Position numbers and translations under genes: made by a program
DNA from: Pseudorhodobacter aquimaris
Lineage (GTDB): Bacteria > Pseudomonadota > Alphaproteobacteria > Rhodobacterales > Rhodobacteraceae
DNA: 64,000 nucleotides
Assembly: GCF_001202025.1 (NCBI RefSeq)
Contig: NZ_LGHS01000046.1
Coordinates: forward strand, 62,001 to 126,000
Direction: 5' to 3'
Notes under the pieces: generated by a model
Told to the model about the DNA's origin: nothing
Seen by the model: the letters and a program-made list of their open reading frames with translations, nothing else
The model's database searches: none
Part shown: in pieces, positions 17,000 through 26,238 of the stretch
Layout: the number at the start of each line of letters is the position of its first letter
Numbering within the stretch: position 1 is the stretch's first letter

Positions 17000-17869
17000 T
17001 CATCGGCTCTCGAAATAGTCCAGTGGGATCTTCAAGTAAGAGCGCCCGTTGTCTTCGGGCGGAGGCATGCGACCTCCACGAATATTGATCTGCAAGGCCG
17101 CCAGCATTAATTTCGGCAGGCTTAGCGTCGCATCGCGGGCATCGCGTACGGCACGGTATTCGGCCTTCGAAGGGTTGCCCTTCCAGTGGATATTGGTTGT
17201 GCGATGCTCGGCGACTGTCGCTTCGCACGCGGCTTGACGGTCTGGAGCGTAATCATGGCCGACAAATACCCGTGTCTTTTCTGGTAGATCCAGAATGGAC
17301 GCAATGCTCTCATAGAGTTGTGCCGAGCTGCCGCCCGGAAAGTCAGCCCGCGAGCTGCCGCTGTCGGGCATCATCAACGTGTCATGCACAAAGGCCGCAT
17401 CACCTGCGATATAGGTGATCGACGCCAATGTATGACCCGGGGAAAACATGACCTTTACCGGCACATTGCCCACCATGAAGTCCTCGCCATCGGCAAACAG
17501 GCGGTCCCATTGGCGACCGTCAGTGGGGAAGTCGTCTGGCAGATTGTAAATGCCCTGCCAGAGGGTTTGCACAGCGGTGACCTTTTCCCCGATGGCGGTT
17601 GGCGCCCCTGTCTGCTGCTTCAACCAAGGCGCTGCCGAGAAATGATCGGCATGGGGGTGGGTGTCGAGAATCCAGACCAGCGCGATCCCCTTTTCCTGCA
17701 CATAAGCAAGAAGCCTTTCTGCGTTTTTGGTGGATGTCGCCCCCGCCAGCGGATCGTAATCCAGTACGGGGTCGACGATTGCCCCTTTCATGGTCTCGGG
17801 GTCGTGGAACACATATTGCCAGCTTCCGGTTGGTTCATCCCAAAAGCCTTTTACGATTGGATTACTCAT
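17000..17869 (-). CDS. MBL-fold hydrolase, persulfide-dioxygenase/ETHE1-like
   Basis: 289 residues. The metal-binding motif is T-H-P-H-A-D-H-F near residue 71. Further ligands are His in F-S-P-G-H-T, and D-S-G-S-S-R-A-D-F-P-G-G and V-G-H-D-Y further on. The layout matches glyoxalase-II-like ETHE1/persulfide dioxygenase proteins, which oxidise glutathione persulfide. The C-terminal extension (I-P-L-D-Y-F) is common in the bacterial subgroup. Dps and a peroxiredoxin lie upstream on the same strand, which suggests a sulfur/oxidative-stress block. Confidence 0.78.
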   Translation of the reverse strand: MSNPIVKGFWDEPTGSWQYVFHDPETMKGAIVDPVLDYDPLAGATSTKNAERLLAYVQEKGIALVWILDTHPHADHFSAAPWLKQQTGAPTAIGEKVTAVQTLWQGIYNLPDDFPTDGRQWDRLFADGEDFMVGNVPVKVMFSPGHTLASITYIAGDAAFVHDTLMMPDSGSSRADFPGGSSAQLYESIASILDLPEKTRVFVGHDYAPDRQAACEATVAEHRTTNIHWKGNPSKAEYRAVRDARDATLSLPKLMLAALQINIRGGRMPPPEDNGRSYLKIPLDYFESR

Positions 17870-17895
17870 TCATTTTCTCCTGATACTTGGGGGGT

Positions 17896-17917
17896 GGCCA
17901 AGCCCGCAGGCTTGGCC
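17896..17917 (-). terminator. Hairpin after the dps gene
   Basis: GGCCAAGC-CCGCAG-GCTTGGCC is a perfect 8-6-8 inverted repeat just past the Dps stop codon and 27 bases before the MBL-fold start. It has no strong T-run, but the stem is GC-rich. Confidence 0.55.
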
Positions 17918-17925
17918 GTCAAGGT

Positions 17926-18369
17926 TCAGTTCCTGCTTGCTTTCATCATCCACAGCTCTTTCTCATGCCACTCAAGACGGTCGGTCAAGATACCGGCAGA
18001 AACCTCATCGCCTGCCTCCCCGTTCGCGGCGATCGCATCGCGAAGGGTCTTGGCAAGGGCCTCATGCCCCGCGATCAACTTTACTATCATCTCATCCGCT
18101 GATTGCGCGGCGGTGTCCTCGGGGCGGGCCAATGCCATCAGATCGGCAACCGTTCCGGGCGCATAGGCCCCTTGGGTACGGATGCGTTCGGCGATCTCGT
18201 CCAGTGCTGCCCAGAGGTTTTGATATTGCTCTTCAAACATCACATGCAATTGGCGAAAGTTCGGCCCCTCGACATTCCAGTGATAGCCGTGGGTCTGGAC
18301 ATAAAGGCGGAAAGTTTCGCCCAAAACGGCATTCAGGGCGGCGATGTTTGTTTGCGATGCGGTGGACAT
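17926..18369 (-). CDS. dps: Dps-type ferritin-like DNA-protection protein
   Basis: 147 residues. The ferroxidase motif region H-G-Y-H-W-N-V-E-G-P-N-F-R-Q-L-H lies at about residues 27-42, followed by D-E-I-A-E-R-I-R, the classic Dps pattern. Dodecameric Dps oxidises Fe2+ with peroxide and stores iron. I chose the ATG at 18369 (ribosome site AGGAGA) over an upstream one. The start gives M-S-T-A-S-Q as in relatives. Confidence 0.9.
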   Translation of the reverse strand: MSTASQTNIAALNAVLGETFRLYVQTHGYHWNVEGPNFRQLHVMFEEQYQNLWAALDEIAERIRTQGAYAPGTVADLMALARPEDTAAQSADEMIVKLIAGHEALAKTLRDAIAANGEAGDEVSAGILTDRLEWHEKELWMMKASRN

Positions 18370-18434
18370 GAAAAGTCTCCTGTTGTTACACGCGAAAATG
18401 TAAGAAGTACTTGTTTTTGAACTAAGTATTGTTT

Positions 18435-18455
18435 GGCAGGCCACAAGGGCCTGCC
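18435..18455 (-). terminator. Hairpin after the peroxiredoxin gene
   Basis: GGCAGGCC-ACAAG-GGCCTGCC is a perfect 8-5-8 inverted repeat directly beyond the peroxiredoxin stop codon. It likely ends that transcript. Confidence 0.6.
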
Positions 18456-18462
18456 CCCTGCG

Positions 18463-19107
18463 TCAAAGCGCGCGCGTTGAGAAATACCAATCAACCGTGT
18501 CATAGCCTTCACCGGCGCGGGCCATTGCCGCCTCGGGCGTGGCCGGAGTTGGCACGATCACCGGATCACCGGGTTTCCAGTTCTCTGGCATCGCGCATTT
18601 GTTCTCATCTGCTGTCTGCATGGCGACCAGCAGACGGTAGATCTCGTCCACCGAGCGTCCCGCGTTCATTGGATAATAAACCATCGCACGCAACACGCCC
18701 TCAGGATCGATCAAGAAGGTTGCACGAACAGCGGCCGTGTCGGATGCGCCGGGCTGGATCATGCCATAAGCCTGTGCAACCGCCATGTTGAGGTCGGCAA
18801 TGATCGGAAACTTGATCTCAACGCCAAATTTTTCCTTGATGTTCAACATCCACGCGATGTGGCTGTAATGGCTGTCGATGGACAAGCCCAAAAGTTCAGT
18901 GTTGAGAGCATTGAAATCGGACTGTTTTTTGGCAAAGGCAATGAATTCGGTTGTGCAGACAGGGGTGAAGTCAGCCGGGTGGGAAAACAGAACAAGCCAT
19001 TTGCCGCGGTAGTCTTGCAGCGTTTTGCGACCATGGGTGGTTGGGGCGTCAAATGCGGGCGCGGGCTCGTTCAAACGGGCGCCGGCGGCGTTGATCTGAT
19101 CGGTCAT
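18463..19107 (-). CDS. 1-Cys peroxiredoxin (Prx6-like)
   Basis: 214 residues from an ATG at 19107. The peroxidatic cysteine is in P-A-D-F-T-P-V-C-T-T-E-F, about residue 50. The extended C-terminal domain (W-K-P-G-D-P-V-I-V-P) is typical of Prx6-type enzymes, which reduce peroxides with an external thiol. A longer frame upstream is not supported. Confidence 0.9.
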   Translation of the reverse strand: MTDQINAAGARLNEPAPAFDAPTTHGRKTLQDYRGKWLVLFSHPADFTPVCTTEFIAFAKKQSDFNALNTELLGLSIDSHYSHIAWMLNIKEKFGVEIKFPIIADLNMAVAQAYGMIQPGASDTAAVRATFLIDPEGVLRAMVYYPMNAGRSVDEIYRLLVAMQTADENKCAMPENWKPGDPVIVPTPATPEAAMARAGEGYDTVDWYFSTRAL

Positions 19108-19396
19108 GTTTTGTGTCCTTCTTGGCAACATTTCGATGACACATCGATAGCGGCTGCACACAAATAGGGGAAATTGAATATAATTATAAAAATAATAGGA
19201 AAAATCTATAAGTGCTTGCCTGAGGCAGAAGTGCCACGACCAAAAAGAGCGGGAATCCGGATACAGTCGACATCCCTGTGAAACCTTGCGAGGTTGCCAT
19301 GTGTTGATGGTGCGCTTTGTTGCCCTTGCCGGTTTGACCATGGCGCATTCTTTTTGATACGCTAACCGGAGAAATCACCTCTTGAAAGGAGCACCC

Positions 19397-19786
19397 ATGT
19401 GCCGTGTTTTTATCGGTGCTGACCCGAGCCTTTGGGAAAGCACCACGCGATCGTTTCGGATGGACGGCATGGTCACAAGTGTGCGCCTTGAGGCCATGTT
19501 CTGGAACGCGCTGGAAGATATTGCGTCGCGTCAGGATTTGAACATGCCGCAGCTTTTGCACCAGCTTTACAATGAATCCATTGATGAGGGCCATGATTTA
19601 GGGAACTTTACGTCGTTCCTTCGGGTCTGCTGCATGCGCTTTCTTGATTTGCAACTGACCGGCTTGTTGCCAACCGATACCACCACCGATTTCGAGGCGC
19701 TGCCAGCCGAGGATCTTTTGACCCGTGAGCGTGCCTTTCGGGCAAAAGCCGCCACCCATCGGGCGGTTCATTCCAAGCAGCACTGA
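19397..19786 (+). CDS. Ribbon-helix-helix domain protein
   Basis: 129 residues with a GAAAGGAGC ribosome site. Residues 15-70 (T-R-S-F-R-M-D-G-M-V-T-S-V-R-L-E, then F-W-N-A-L-E-D-I-A) match the RHH_4 arylsulfotransferase-like ribbon-helix-helix fold common in alphaproteobacteria. Presumably a DNA-binding regulator; the target is unknown. Confidence 0.75.
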   Translation: MCRVFIGADPSLWESTTRSFRMDGMVTSVRLEAMFWNALEDIASRQDLNMPQLLHQLYNESIDEGHDLGNFTSFLRVCCMRFLDLQLTGLLPTDTTTDFEALPAEDLLTRERAFRAKAATHRAVHSKQH

Positions 19787-19790
19787 CGTG

Positions 19791-19822
19791 AGGCCCGGCA
19801 TGGACAGCTCCACGCCGGGCCT
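19791..19822. terminator. Bidirectional terminator
   Basis: AGGCCCGGC, 14 bases, GCCGGGCCT form a perfect 9-bp stem with TTC after it. It sits between the converging RHH gene and the decayed GMC gene. Confidence 0.7.
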
Positions 19823-19840
19823 TCGTTCGCTATGGGCAGG

Positions 19841-21412
19841 TCAAAGGTTGCCTTTGCCCATTTCCGCAGCAATGTGATCTGCCTGACGAATGGCCAGCGC
19901 GACGATTGTCAGTGTCGGATTTTCTGATGCACCCGTTGTGAATTGCGACCCGTCCGAGACAAAGAGGTTCGCGATGTCATGGGTTTGCCCCCAACGGTTC
20001 ACGACACCATCGCGTGCATTTTCTGACATCCGGTTGGTGCCAAGGTTATGCGTCGACGGGTAGGGAGGTGTCGGCAATGTGCGCGTGGCCCCGACCGCGT
20101 CATAGATTGCCTGCCCGCGATCATAGGCGTGGGCGCGCATGGCCTTGTCGTTTTCATGGTCCGAATAATGCACATTGGGCACCGGCATGCCATATTGATC
20201 CAGTACATCGGTATTCAACTTTACGCGGTTGGTTTCCTGCGGCATATCCTCGCCGACGATCCACAAACCGGCCATGTTTTCGTAGTGGTCAAGGGCGGTG
20301 GTAAACTCACGCCCCCATCCTCCCGGATCAAGGAAAGCCGCCATGAACGGCAGACCAAGGCTAAGCGTCTCAAGCTCATACCCGCCGACAAATCCGCGTG
20401 ACGGATCATGCCGCGCTTCGTCTTGCATGATGCCGGCCATCGTTGTGCCGCGCCACATTTTGACGGGTTTATCAAAGATACCGTAAACCGATCCTGTCAG
20501 GTGACGCATATAATTGCGACCGACCTGACCGGATGAATTGGCCATACCGTCAGGCTACATCGAGGATGCAGAGTTCAACAGCAAGCGCGGGCTCTCGATA
20601 GAGTTCCCCGCGACACAAACCACCCGTGCCTTTTGCATCTGTTCTTTGCCGTTGGCATCCATATAGACAACGCCGGTGACCTTGCCGGTCTTGTCATGTT
20701 CAATCCGTAGAACATGCGCTTTTTCGCGAACCTCAAGGTTGCCCGTCGCTTCGCCCGCCGGAATATCCGTATAGGCGGAAGACCATTTGGCCCCCCATTT
20801 ACAGCCTTGGAAACAAAAGCCGGTTTGCTGGCACGCCATACGATCCTTGGTCTCGGCTGAATTGATTGCCATGCGCCCGGTATGGACATCCTTATACCCA
20901 AGCGCTTTGGCGCCTGCCTCAAAAACCTTGTAGTTATTGCTTCCCGGCAGGCCCGCATTGCCGTTGGTGCGGGTGACGTTCAACTTTTTCTCGGCCTTGT
21001 CATAATAGGGGGCCATTTCGGTCCCATCGATTGGCTAGTCCAAAAGGTTCGCACCCTTGACCTCGCCATAGTTCGTTTTGGCCTTCCATTCATGATCCTG
21101 AAACCGCAGCGACGCGCCCGCCCAATGGGTCGTTGTGCCGCCGACCGCCTTGACGATCCACGCAGGCAAGCCCGAAAAATCATTGGCCACGCGCCAGTCG
21201 CCCGATGTGGTTCTTCCGTCCAGCCATGCTAGCTGCCCGAAACTGTCCCATTCATCATTGATATAATCGTCAGGTAGGTACCGCCCGCCTGCTTCCAGGG
21301 CTACAACGCTGACGCCTTTCTGGGCCAGTTCATTGGCCAGAACGCCGCCGCCTGCGCCGGTTCCGATGATAACGACCACACTGTCGTCGGTGAGGTTAAA
21401 AGGTGCCGTCAT
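19841..21412 (-). pseudogene. GMC-type FAD dehydrogenase, two in-frame TAG stops
   Basis: One continuous frame of 523 codons encodes a glucose-methanol-choline oxidoreductase. It has the FAD motif G-T-G-A-G-G-G-V at the N-terminus, G-G-T-T-T-H-W-A-G near residue 90, and the C-terminal H-N-L-G-T-N-R-M and N-P-T-L-T-I-V-A-L segments. Two TAG codons interrupt it (21035-21037, between L-L-D and P-I-D-G-T-E; 20555-20557, between A-S-S-M and P-D-G-M-A-N). There is no frameshift. The first stop is most simply TGG to TAG. It pairs with the equally interrupted subunit-3 gene upstream. Confidence 0.8.
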
Positions 21413-21427
21413 GGTGCCGTCCCTCCC

Positions 21428-21946
21428 TTATATCCAATTGATGTCGTTGAAACCGCGATTGATATAGCCGCCCTGACTAAAGCTCTCGCCCTCATAGCCA
21501 AAGATCGGCCAGATTTCTTTTTGGTTATAAAGCCCCGTCACCAAACCGCCGCGCACCTTTTGAAAAAAGACCGTGTCCTCCATACTGGTCAAGATCGCCA
21601 CGCGGTCTTTTTCTCAACCGGTTTTGATGTAACTGTCGAAGCCAGCAGCGCGCGCTGCCTCATCCAGCGCCAGAATGCCGGCCTCGGTTTCATCCACCGC
21701 CTCGGGCACATCATAACGTTTGACCGCAATCGCATAAAACTGGTCTGCGACCTGATCGTGCGGATAGATATCGCGCGCCATCTGGACCTATGTGGCCATT
21801 GTTTCAGGTTTCAGTGCATCCATGGTTTGTGCCCATGCCGCGTCGTGCCCCGCAATAAAGCCGGGTCCGACAACGATCGCGGCACTTGCCGCAACGCTTC
21901 GCGACAACAATTGCCGCCGTGTCATCGTCTTCAATGTTTGTGTCAT
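21428..21946 (-). pseudogene. Gluconate 2-dehydrogenase subunit-3 family, two in-frame stops
   Basis: A 173-codon frame starts with a twin-arginine signal (T-R-R-Q-L-L-S-R-S), a good ribosome site (AGGGAGGACG) and A-W-A-Q. It is interrupted by TAG at 21788-21790 (M-A-T, stop, V-Q-M-A-R-D) and TGA at 21614-21616 (I-K-T-G, stop, E-K-D-R-V). Otherwise it reads through to a normal end (F-N-D-I-N-W-I). This small subunit helps export or mature the GMC subunit. Both genes are decaying together by point mutation. Confidence 0.75.
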
Positions 21947-21980
21947 TTTCGTCCTCCCTAAGTCGTCTTTATTTATAGCT

Positions 21981-22376
21981 TTATTTATAGCGGCCATGCC
22001 TTTGCATAACTTCTATCTCATATCCGTCCGGATCCTTCACAAAGAAGAACCGGGCCAGTAGCCCCCCATCTTTATTGAAATCCACGATCTTGCGCGGCGC
22101 CAGGCCGGCCGCTGTAAACCGCGCATGTTCTGCGTTCAGATCCTCGACGGTAACCGCCAGATGCCCGTAACCATCGCCCAGATCGTAGGGCTCCGTGCGG
22201 TCTTTGTTTATGGTGAGTTCCAGTTCAAAACCGGTCTCGGAGTTTGAAAGATAGACTAACGTAAACGTGTCAAAATCCAGCCGTTCCGCGACCGTCAGCC
22301 CGAGTGCTGTTTCGTAAAATTCGACTGAGCGCTTCTCTTCAAGAACGCGGATCATTGAGTGAATTGCCTTGGCCAT
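21981..22376 (-). CDS. Glyoxalase I family (lactoylglutathione lyase-like)
   Basis: 131 residues with the VOC fold. The pattern includes H-S-M-I-R-V-L near the start, E-F-Y-E-T-A-L-G-L, F-E-L-E-L-T, G-Y-G-H-L-A-V-T-V and the closing D-P-D-G-Y-E-I-E. The metal residues His, Glu, His and Glu are all present, as in GloA. It detoxifies methylglyoxal or acts on a related thiohemiacetal. It lies 34 bases upstream of the decayed dehydrogenase pair on the same strand. Confidence 0.85.
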   Translation of the reverse strand: MAKAIHSMIRVLEEKRSVEFYETALGLTVAERLDFDTFTLVYLSNSETGFELELTINKDRTEPYDLGDGYGHLAVTVEDLNAEHARFTAAGLAPRKIVDFNKDGGLLARFFFVKDPDGYEIEVMQRHGRYK

Positions 22377-22648
22377 CGGTTTCTCCTGCTATAAGCAACT
22401 GCCAGTCGCTCTTGATAGCGCATTGGAAACCGGAACGGGTATTAACGCGTTACTACGTCGGGCCTTGGCCGTTGCCGGATGACTGAGGCGCCGCTAGGTT
22501 TGTAGACGGTTTACTTGGTAAATTTTGGAGCCAAGGAAAGACGGATATGAAGAAGGGCATTCGGTTTACGAAAAAGGCAGGCTCAGAACCCCTTAATTTA
22601 TTTGCGGTTATCTGGTCTGTATTATTCGAACTCTCAAATTGAGGGGGT
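22377..22648. other. IS-rich gap, possible IS3 start fragment
   Basis: No intact gene. Around 22547 an ATG begins M-K-K-G-I-R-F-T-K-K, slightly like the start of some IS3 OrfA proteins, but it breaks at once. The remainder is unassigned. Confidence 0.25.
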
Positions 22649-22735
22649 TTGATAAGCAATCTTTACTGGCTGAACGAGGAACAGATGGCGCGGCTTCGGG
22701 CTTGTTTTCCGAAGAGCCTAGCAAAATACGGTGTC
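22649..22735 (+). mobile_element. IS5-family transposase N-terminal fragment
   Basis: The frame reads S-N-L-Y-W-L-N-E-E-Q-M-A-R-L-R and F-P-K-S-L-A-K-Y-G-V, the N-terminus of IS5/IS427-type transposases. Similarity stops after about 28 codons. Confidence 0.6.
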
Positions 22736-22794
22736 GTCGTCATGCAAGGGATGGTTCAGTTTGGACGTATGATAACCAGCTTTGATGAAGCCGC

Positions 22795-23250
22795 GGCTGG
22801 CCTACCCGCGCAAATACTGAGCCTTTGCCGCGCATACATTGGTCGGATCGCTCTTTTTGACGACAGGATTGGCGCGCTGGATCAGAGATCAAAGGCCGGG
22901 CAAAAACAGATGACGCAACATAACGGATCATGACGACCCCCAGGGTTGGGCCTATGTATGCCACGACCATTCCGGCCTTTGCGCCGCCGATAGAAAAATT
23001 TTCTAACGGCCGAGAATTTGCAGCCTGGGTCGCGGGCTTGTACCAAAGCAGACGTCGACCGGTAAGCGACAAACCTTGGGTCGAACCTCAAAAATGAGAC
23101 AGTGCGATATAAGGCGATTGCTAATTTCAGGCGCGTCGTGCGAATGTACGCCTCCGGCGTGATAGCCGTCGTCCGTTTGGCCATCCGGAAAGCTCCACCA
23201 CCTAAATCATGGCTTGCCAGGATGCTTGCGCGCAAGCGTGGTAACAACCT
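22795..23250 (+). mobile_element. IS110-family transposase C-terminal remnant
   Basis: In shifting frames the DNA encodes G-P-M-Y-A-T-T-I-P, F-S-N-G-R-E-F-A-A-W-V, K-M-R-Q-C-D-I-R-R-L-L-I-S-G-A and W-L-A-R-M-L-A-R-K. These correspond in order to the C-terminal IS116/IS110/IS902 transposase domain. Several frameshifts and stops are present, so it is inactive. Confidence 0.6.
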
Positions 23251-23278
23251 CGGCGAATGAAGGGTTGGCATATCAGTG

Positions 23279-23881
23279 CTACGGCCGCCGCATCTGAAAC
23301 AAGGTGTCGATCACTGCGTAGTCCTGATAGCCAAGCCGTGTCAGCGGTTTGTAGCGCAACACATCAAAACGGCCTTCTTCGGTCAGGCAGTCATCGCGCA
23401 GATGGATCGCCTCGACGCGGGCAAGGATCATCAAATTCCCCTGTCCCTCAAGATCAATCGCCTGCGTCAGGCGGCATTCCAATACCGCCGGGGCGTCCTT
23501 GAGGCGGGGACAGTCGATAGTTTCGCATTCAGCGATCGTTAGCCCCAAAGCGTTGAATTCGCTTTGATCCGCAGGATAGCCCGCCGATGAGGCATTGAGT
23601 GCCTCGCGATCCGCAAATCCCGCGATGTTAATGCTGAACACGCCAGTTTCCAGTATGTGGCTATAGCTGTCCTTGCCCTTGGCCCGGTCCGGTTTGCCAC
23701 CGATGGATGAGACAATGACTTGCGGTGGGGTATAGGCGACGGCGTTGAAAAACGAATAGGGTGCGAGGTTCGTCGCGCCATTCGCGCCACGCGTTGAAAT
23801 CCAAGCGATCGGGCGCGGCGACACAAGCGCGGCGAATGGATCACGCGGCAGGCCAGAGCCCTCTTTCGTCAGATAGAACAT
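23279..23881 (-). CDS. Flavin reductase-like domain protein
   Basis: 200 residues with the FMN-binding split-barrel of the flavin reductase family: P-R-P-I-A-W-I-S-T, N-L-A-P-Y-S-F-F-N-A-V and K-D-S-Y-S-H-I-L-E-T-G. Such proteins either supply reduced flavin to monooxygenases or are flavoredoxin-like. It lies downstream of the FAD monooxygenase and ABC operon on the same strand, but with a gap of about 310 bases, so co-transcription is uncertain. Confidence 0.8.
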   Translation of the reverse strand: MFYLTKEGSGLPRDPFAALVSPRPIAWISTRGANGATNLAPYSFFNAVAYTPPQVIVSSIGGKPDRAKGKDSYSHILETGVFSINIAGFADREALNASSAGYPADQSEFNALGLTIAECETIDCPRLKDAPAVLECRLTQAIDLEGQGNLMILARVEAIHLRDDCLTEEGRFDVLRYKPLTRLGYQDYAVIDTLFQMRRP

Positions 23882-24194
23882 CGCTTTCTCCCTTACAACG
23901 CCGGCCCTTACGCCATTATCTCACCAAGGCCCTGAAAACTCTGCGACCAGAGCAACAAGGAGCCCGGGCCGCCATTTACGAAACTGCCGACACTGAATAC
24001 AATAGATGCGTCATCTGTAAATAGGGTGCGCGCAACCTATCCATTGCCAACCTGCGCGCACATCATTGCCGCAGCGAGCGGGTCAAAGACTGCAACCGCC
24101 AATGCAGTTGCAAAAAAGGGCGGCGCAATGCGCACGCCACCCTGATCAAAAAGCCCAACCCCAGAGTGAAGGCCGGAAGTGTTTACAAGTTGAA
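23882..24194. other. Intergenic region without a supported gene
   Basis: About 310 bases between the monooxygenase stop and the flavin-reductase start. It probably holds the promoter of the flavin-reductase gene. I saw no copy of the 23-bp site found before the ABC and nicE operons. Confidence 0.4.
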
Positions 24195-25397
24195 TTATTG
24201 CGCGTTCTCAACGGCGCGTACAGAGAACTTGCGAGGGTCGTAGTCGTAAACCCAATCGGTGTTGATGCCTGTGGTGCGCGGGTCTTCTTTGGCGCGCCGG
24301 GCATATTCTGCGTCACGAATTGCCATCTCTTCTTCTGACGGAAGGTGATAGGTGCGGCCCCGCTCACGGGCCTCCAGTTGGACGCGGGCAGTGCGTGGCA
24401 ATCTTTCACCCTCATAGGCGCCAAGCGCCACAGCCAGATCGTCAGGGCTTTGTTCCAGCGCTTTGGCCAGCACATAGGCGTCCTCAATCGCCATGGCCGC
24501 ACCTTGCGACAAGAAAGGCAGCATCGGATGACAGGCGTCGCCCAAAAGGGTGACCGCACCCTTTGACCAGGTTTCCATCGGATCGTGATCGAACAGACCC
24601 CAATTGAACACCTCTCCGACGCCGGAAAACAGCTTTTGCAGATCGGGGTGCCAATCTTGGAAATCGCTCAGCATGGCGTCTACCGATGCGCGGGTGCTCC
24701 AGCTTTCATCGACCCATTCGGGGGCCTCAGTCACTGCCACAATGTTCACCGCATCGCCGCCTTTGACGTAATAAGTAACGACATGGGCTTTGGGCCCCAT
24801 CCAAAAGGCGCTTTCAGGGGCGACATGATCAACAACACCCCCCGTCGGCACCAGCGCACGATAGCATTGATGACCCGTCCAACGCAGATTGTCGTCACCA
24901 AAAATAGCTTTGCGCACGACCGACCGGACGCCATCGGCACCAATCACAAGATCAGCGTCAAAGTGGCTTCCGTCTTCGAATGTTGCGCGGGCACCGTTTT
25001 CGGTTTGCTCCACCCCTGTGCACGCCATGTTGAATTTGCACACGCCTTTGGGCAACGCATTCACAAAAACATCCAGAAGGTCGGCACGATGCACGTGAAT
25101 GAACGGCGCATCATAATGGGCGCGAAACTCATCGCCAAGATCAATGCGGAAGTTTTCACGCCCCGTTTTCCAGTGCCGACCCGTTACCGCCTGCGGGTAA
25201 AACGCGCTGTCGAACAATTTTTCCGCCAGGCCCAGTCCTTTCAGCGCTTTGACCGCGTTGGGTGTGATCTGAACGCCGGCGCCCACTTCACCAAAGGCAG
25301 GCGCCTTTTCAAAGATTGTTACGTCAAATCCCTTTTGGAGAAGGGCGTGAGCAGTCGCGGTGCCACCAATGCCACCGCCGATGATTGCGATTTTCAT
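24195..25397 (-). CDS. FAD-dependent monooxygenase, candidate 6-hydroxynicotinate hydroxylase
   Basis: 400 residues of the salicylate/3-hydroxybenzoate hydroxylase family: N-terminal G-G-G-I-G-G-T-A-T-A FAD motif, D-L-V-I-G-A-D-G-V-R-S near residue 150, and L-L-G-D-A-C-H-P-M near residue 280. Its start is 34 bases after the permease stop, so it ends the ABC operon. NicC (6-hydroxynicotinate 3-monooxygenase) belongs to this family and makes 2,5-dihydroxypyridine, the substrate of NicX encoded 9 kb away. Sequence alone would equally allow salicylate or hydroxybenzoate; the assignment rests on the neighbourhood and the shared operator. Confidence 0.7.
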   Translation of the reverse strand: MKIAIIGGGIGGTATAHALLQKGFDVTIFEKAPAFGEVGAGVQITPNAVKALKGLGLAEKLFDSAFYPQAVTGRHWKTGRENFRIDLGDEFRAHYDAPFIHVHRADLLDVFVNALPKGVCKFNMACTGVEQTENGARATFEDGSHFDADLVIGADGVRSVVRKAIFGDDNLRWTGHQCYRALVPTGGVVDHVAPESAFWMGPKAHVVTYYVKGGDAVNIVAVTEAPEWVDESWSTRASVDAMLSDFQDWHPDLQKLFSGVGEVFNWGLFDHDPMETWSKGAVTLLGDACHPMLPFLSQGAAMAIEDAYVLAKALEQSPDDLAVALGAYEGERLPRTARVQLEARERGRTYHLPSEEEMAIRDAEYARRAKEDPRTTGINTDWVYDYDPRKFSVRAVENAQ

Positions 25398-25431
25398 GTT
25401 AGTCTCCTTGATTTTTTGTCAGAGCCAGCTG

Positions 25432-26238
25432 TCAGTCGCGCCAGCGGGTCAGTCGCTTTTCCAGTCTTCCCAAAACGCCCAACTCCAGAAGCTGCATGGC
25501 AATGATGAAGATGATTGCGATGGCCGCCACTTCCCGCATCCGAAGCAATCGGAAGCTGTGGAAAATGTCGGCGCCGATACCGTTTGGCTGGCCAATAGCC
25601 TCCACAACAACGACCAGTTTCCACGAAAGAGCGAAGGAAAAGCGGATTGCCGTCAAGAGGGCAGGCACCATTTGGGGTGCAAGAACAGTCGTTAAACGCA
25701 CATTGCGTGGCAGGTGGTAAATCTGGGCCATTTCATCAAGTGACTTGTCACGGGCGTGGATATTCGAGCGCACGATGTTTGTGACAAAAGGCGTCACAGC
25801 GACCGTCAGTGCGACAAAGCCAGCGGCCTCTCCGGTGCCAAGCGCCAGGATGGCAAAGATAATATAGACCGGATCGGGCACAGCCAATGCAAGCGCAAGA
25901 AGCGGTTGAAAGAAGGCTTCGGCACGTTCGCTCAGCCCGATTGTCAGCCCCAGTGCCGTACCGACAAATGTTGCACAGATGAAGGCCATCAAGATGCGAC
26001 CAAGCGTGATAAAGAAACTGTCCCAGAACTGGCCTGAGCCAAGCTTGTCAACCATGGCAATTGCCGTAGCATCAATGCTGGGCACCCAAGGCCGAAAGTA
26101 AATTGACATGATATACCAAAGGACAAGCATGGTCCCCAAGGCAATCACGGCAGCCCTAAGCCTCAGTGAGCCTGTGAATCGGGCGAGCGGACCAACAGTC
26201 ACGCCGTTCAGTTGCGGTGAGATATCCGAATTATGCAA
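25432..26238 (-). CDS. ABC transporter permease (NitT/TauT type)
   Basis: About 268 residues from a TTG at 26238 that overlaps the ATPase stop. The in-frame extension further upstream lies inside the ATPase gene and is less likely. Six membrane helices are apparent, with the docking loop D-E-M-A-Q-I-Y-H-L-P. The sequence is related to the second, broken permease upstream, so the transporter may have used two different permeases. Confidence 0.8.
   Translation of the reverse strand: MHNSDISPQLNGVTVGPLARFTGSLRLRAAVIALGTMLVLWYIMSIYFRPWVPSIDATAIAMVDKLGSGQFWDSFFITLGRILMAFICATFVGTALGLTIGLSERAEAFFQPLLALALAVPDPVYIIFAILALGTGEAAGFVALTVAVTPFVTNIVRSNIHARDKSLDEMAQIYHLPRNVRLTTVLAPQMVPALLTAIRFSFALSWKLVVVVEAIGQPNGIGADIFHSFRLLRMREVAAIAIIFIIAMQLLELGVLGRLEKRLTRWRD

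Noticed and set aside
24585-25505. Open frame of 306 codons on the plus strand
   Set aside because: It is antisense to the FAD monooxygenase; no ribosome site or recognisable domain.
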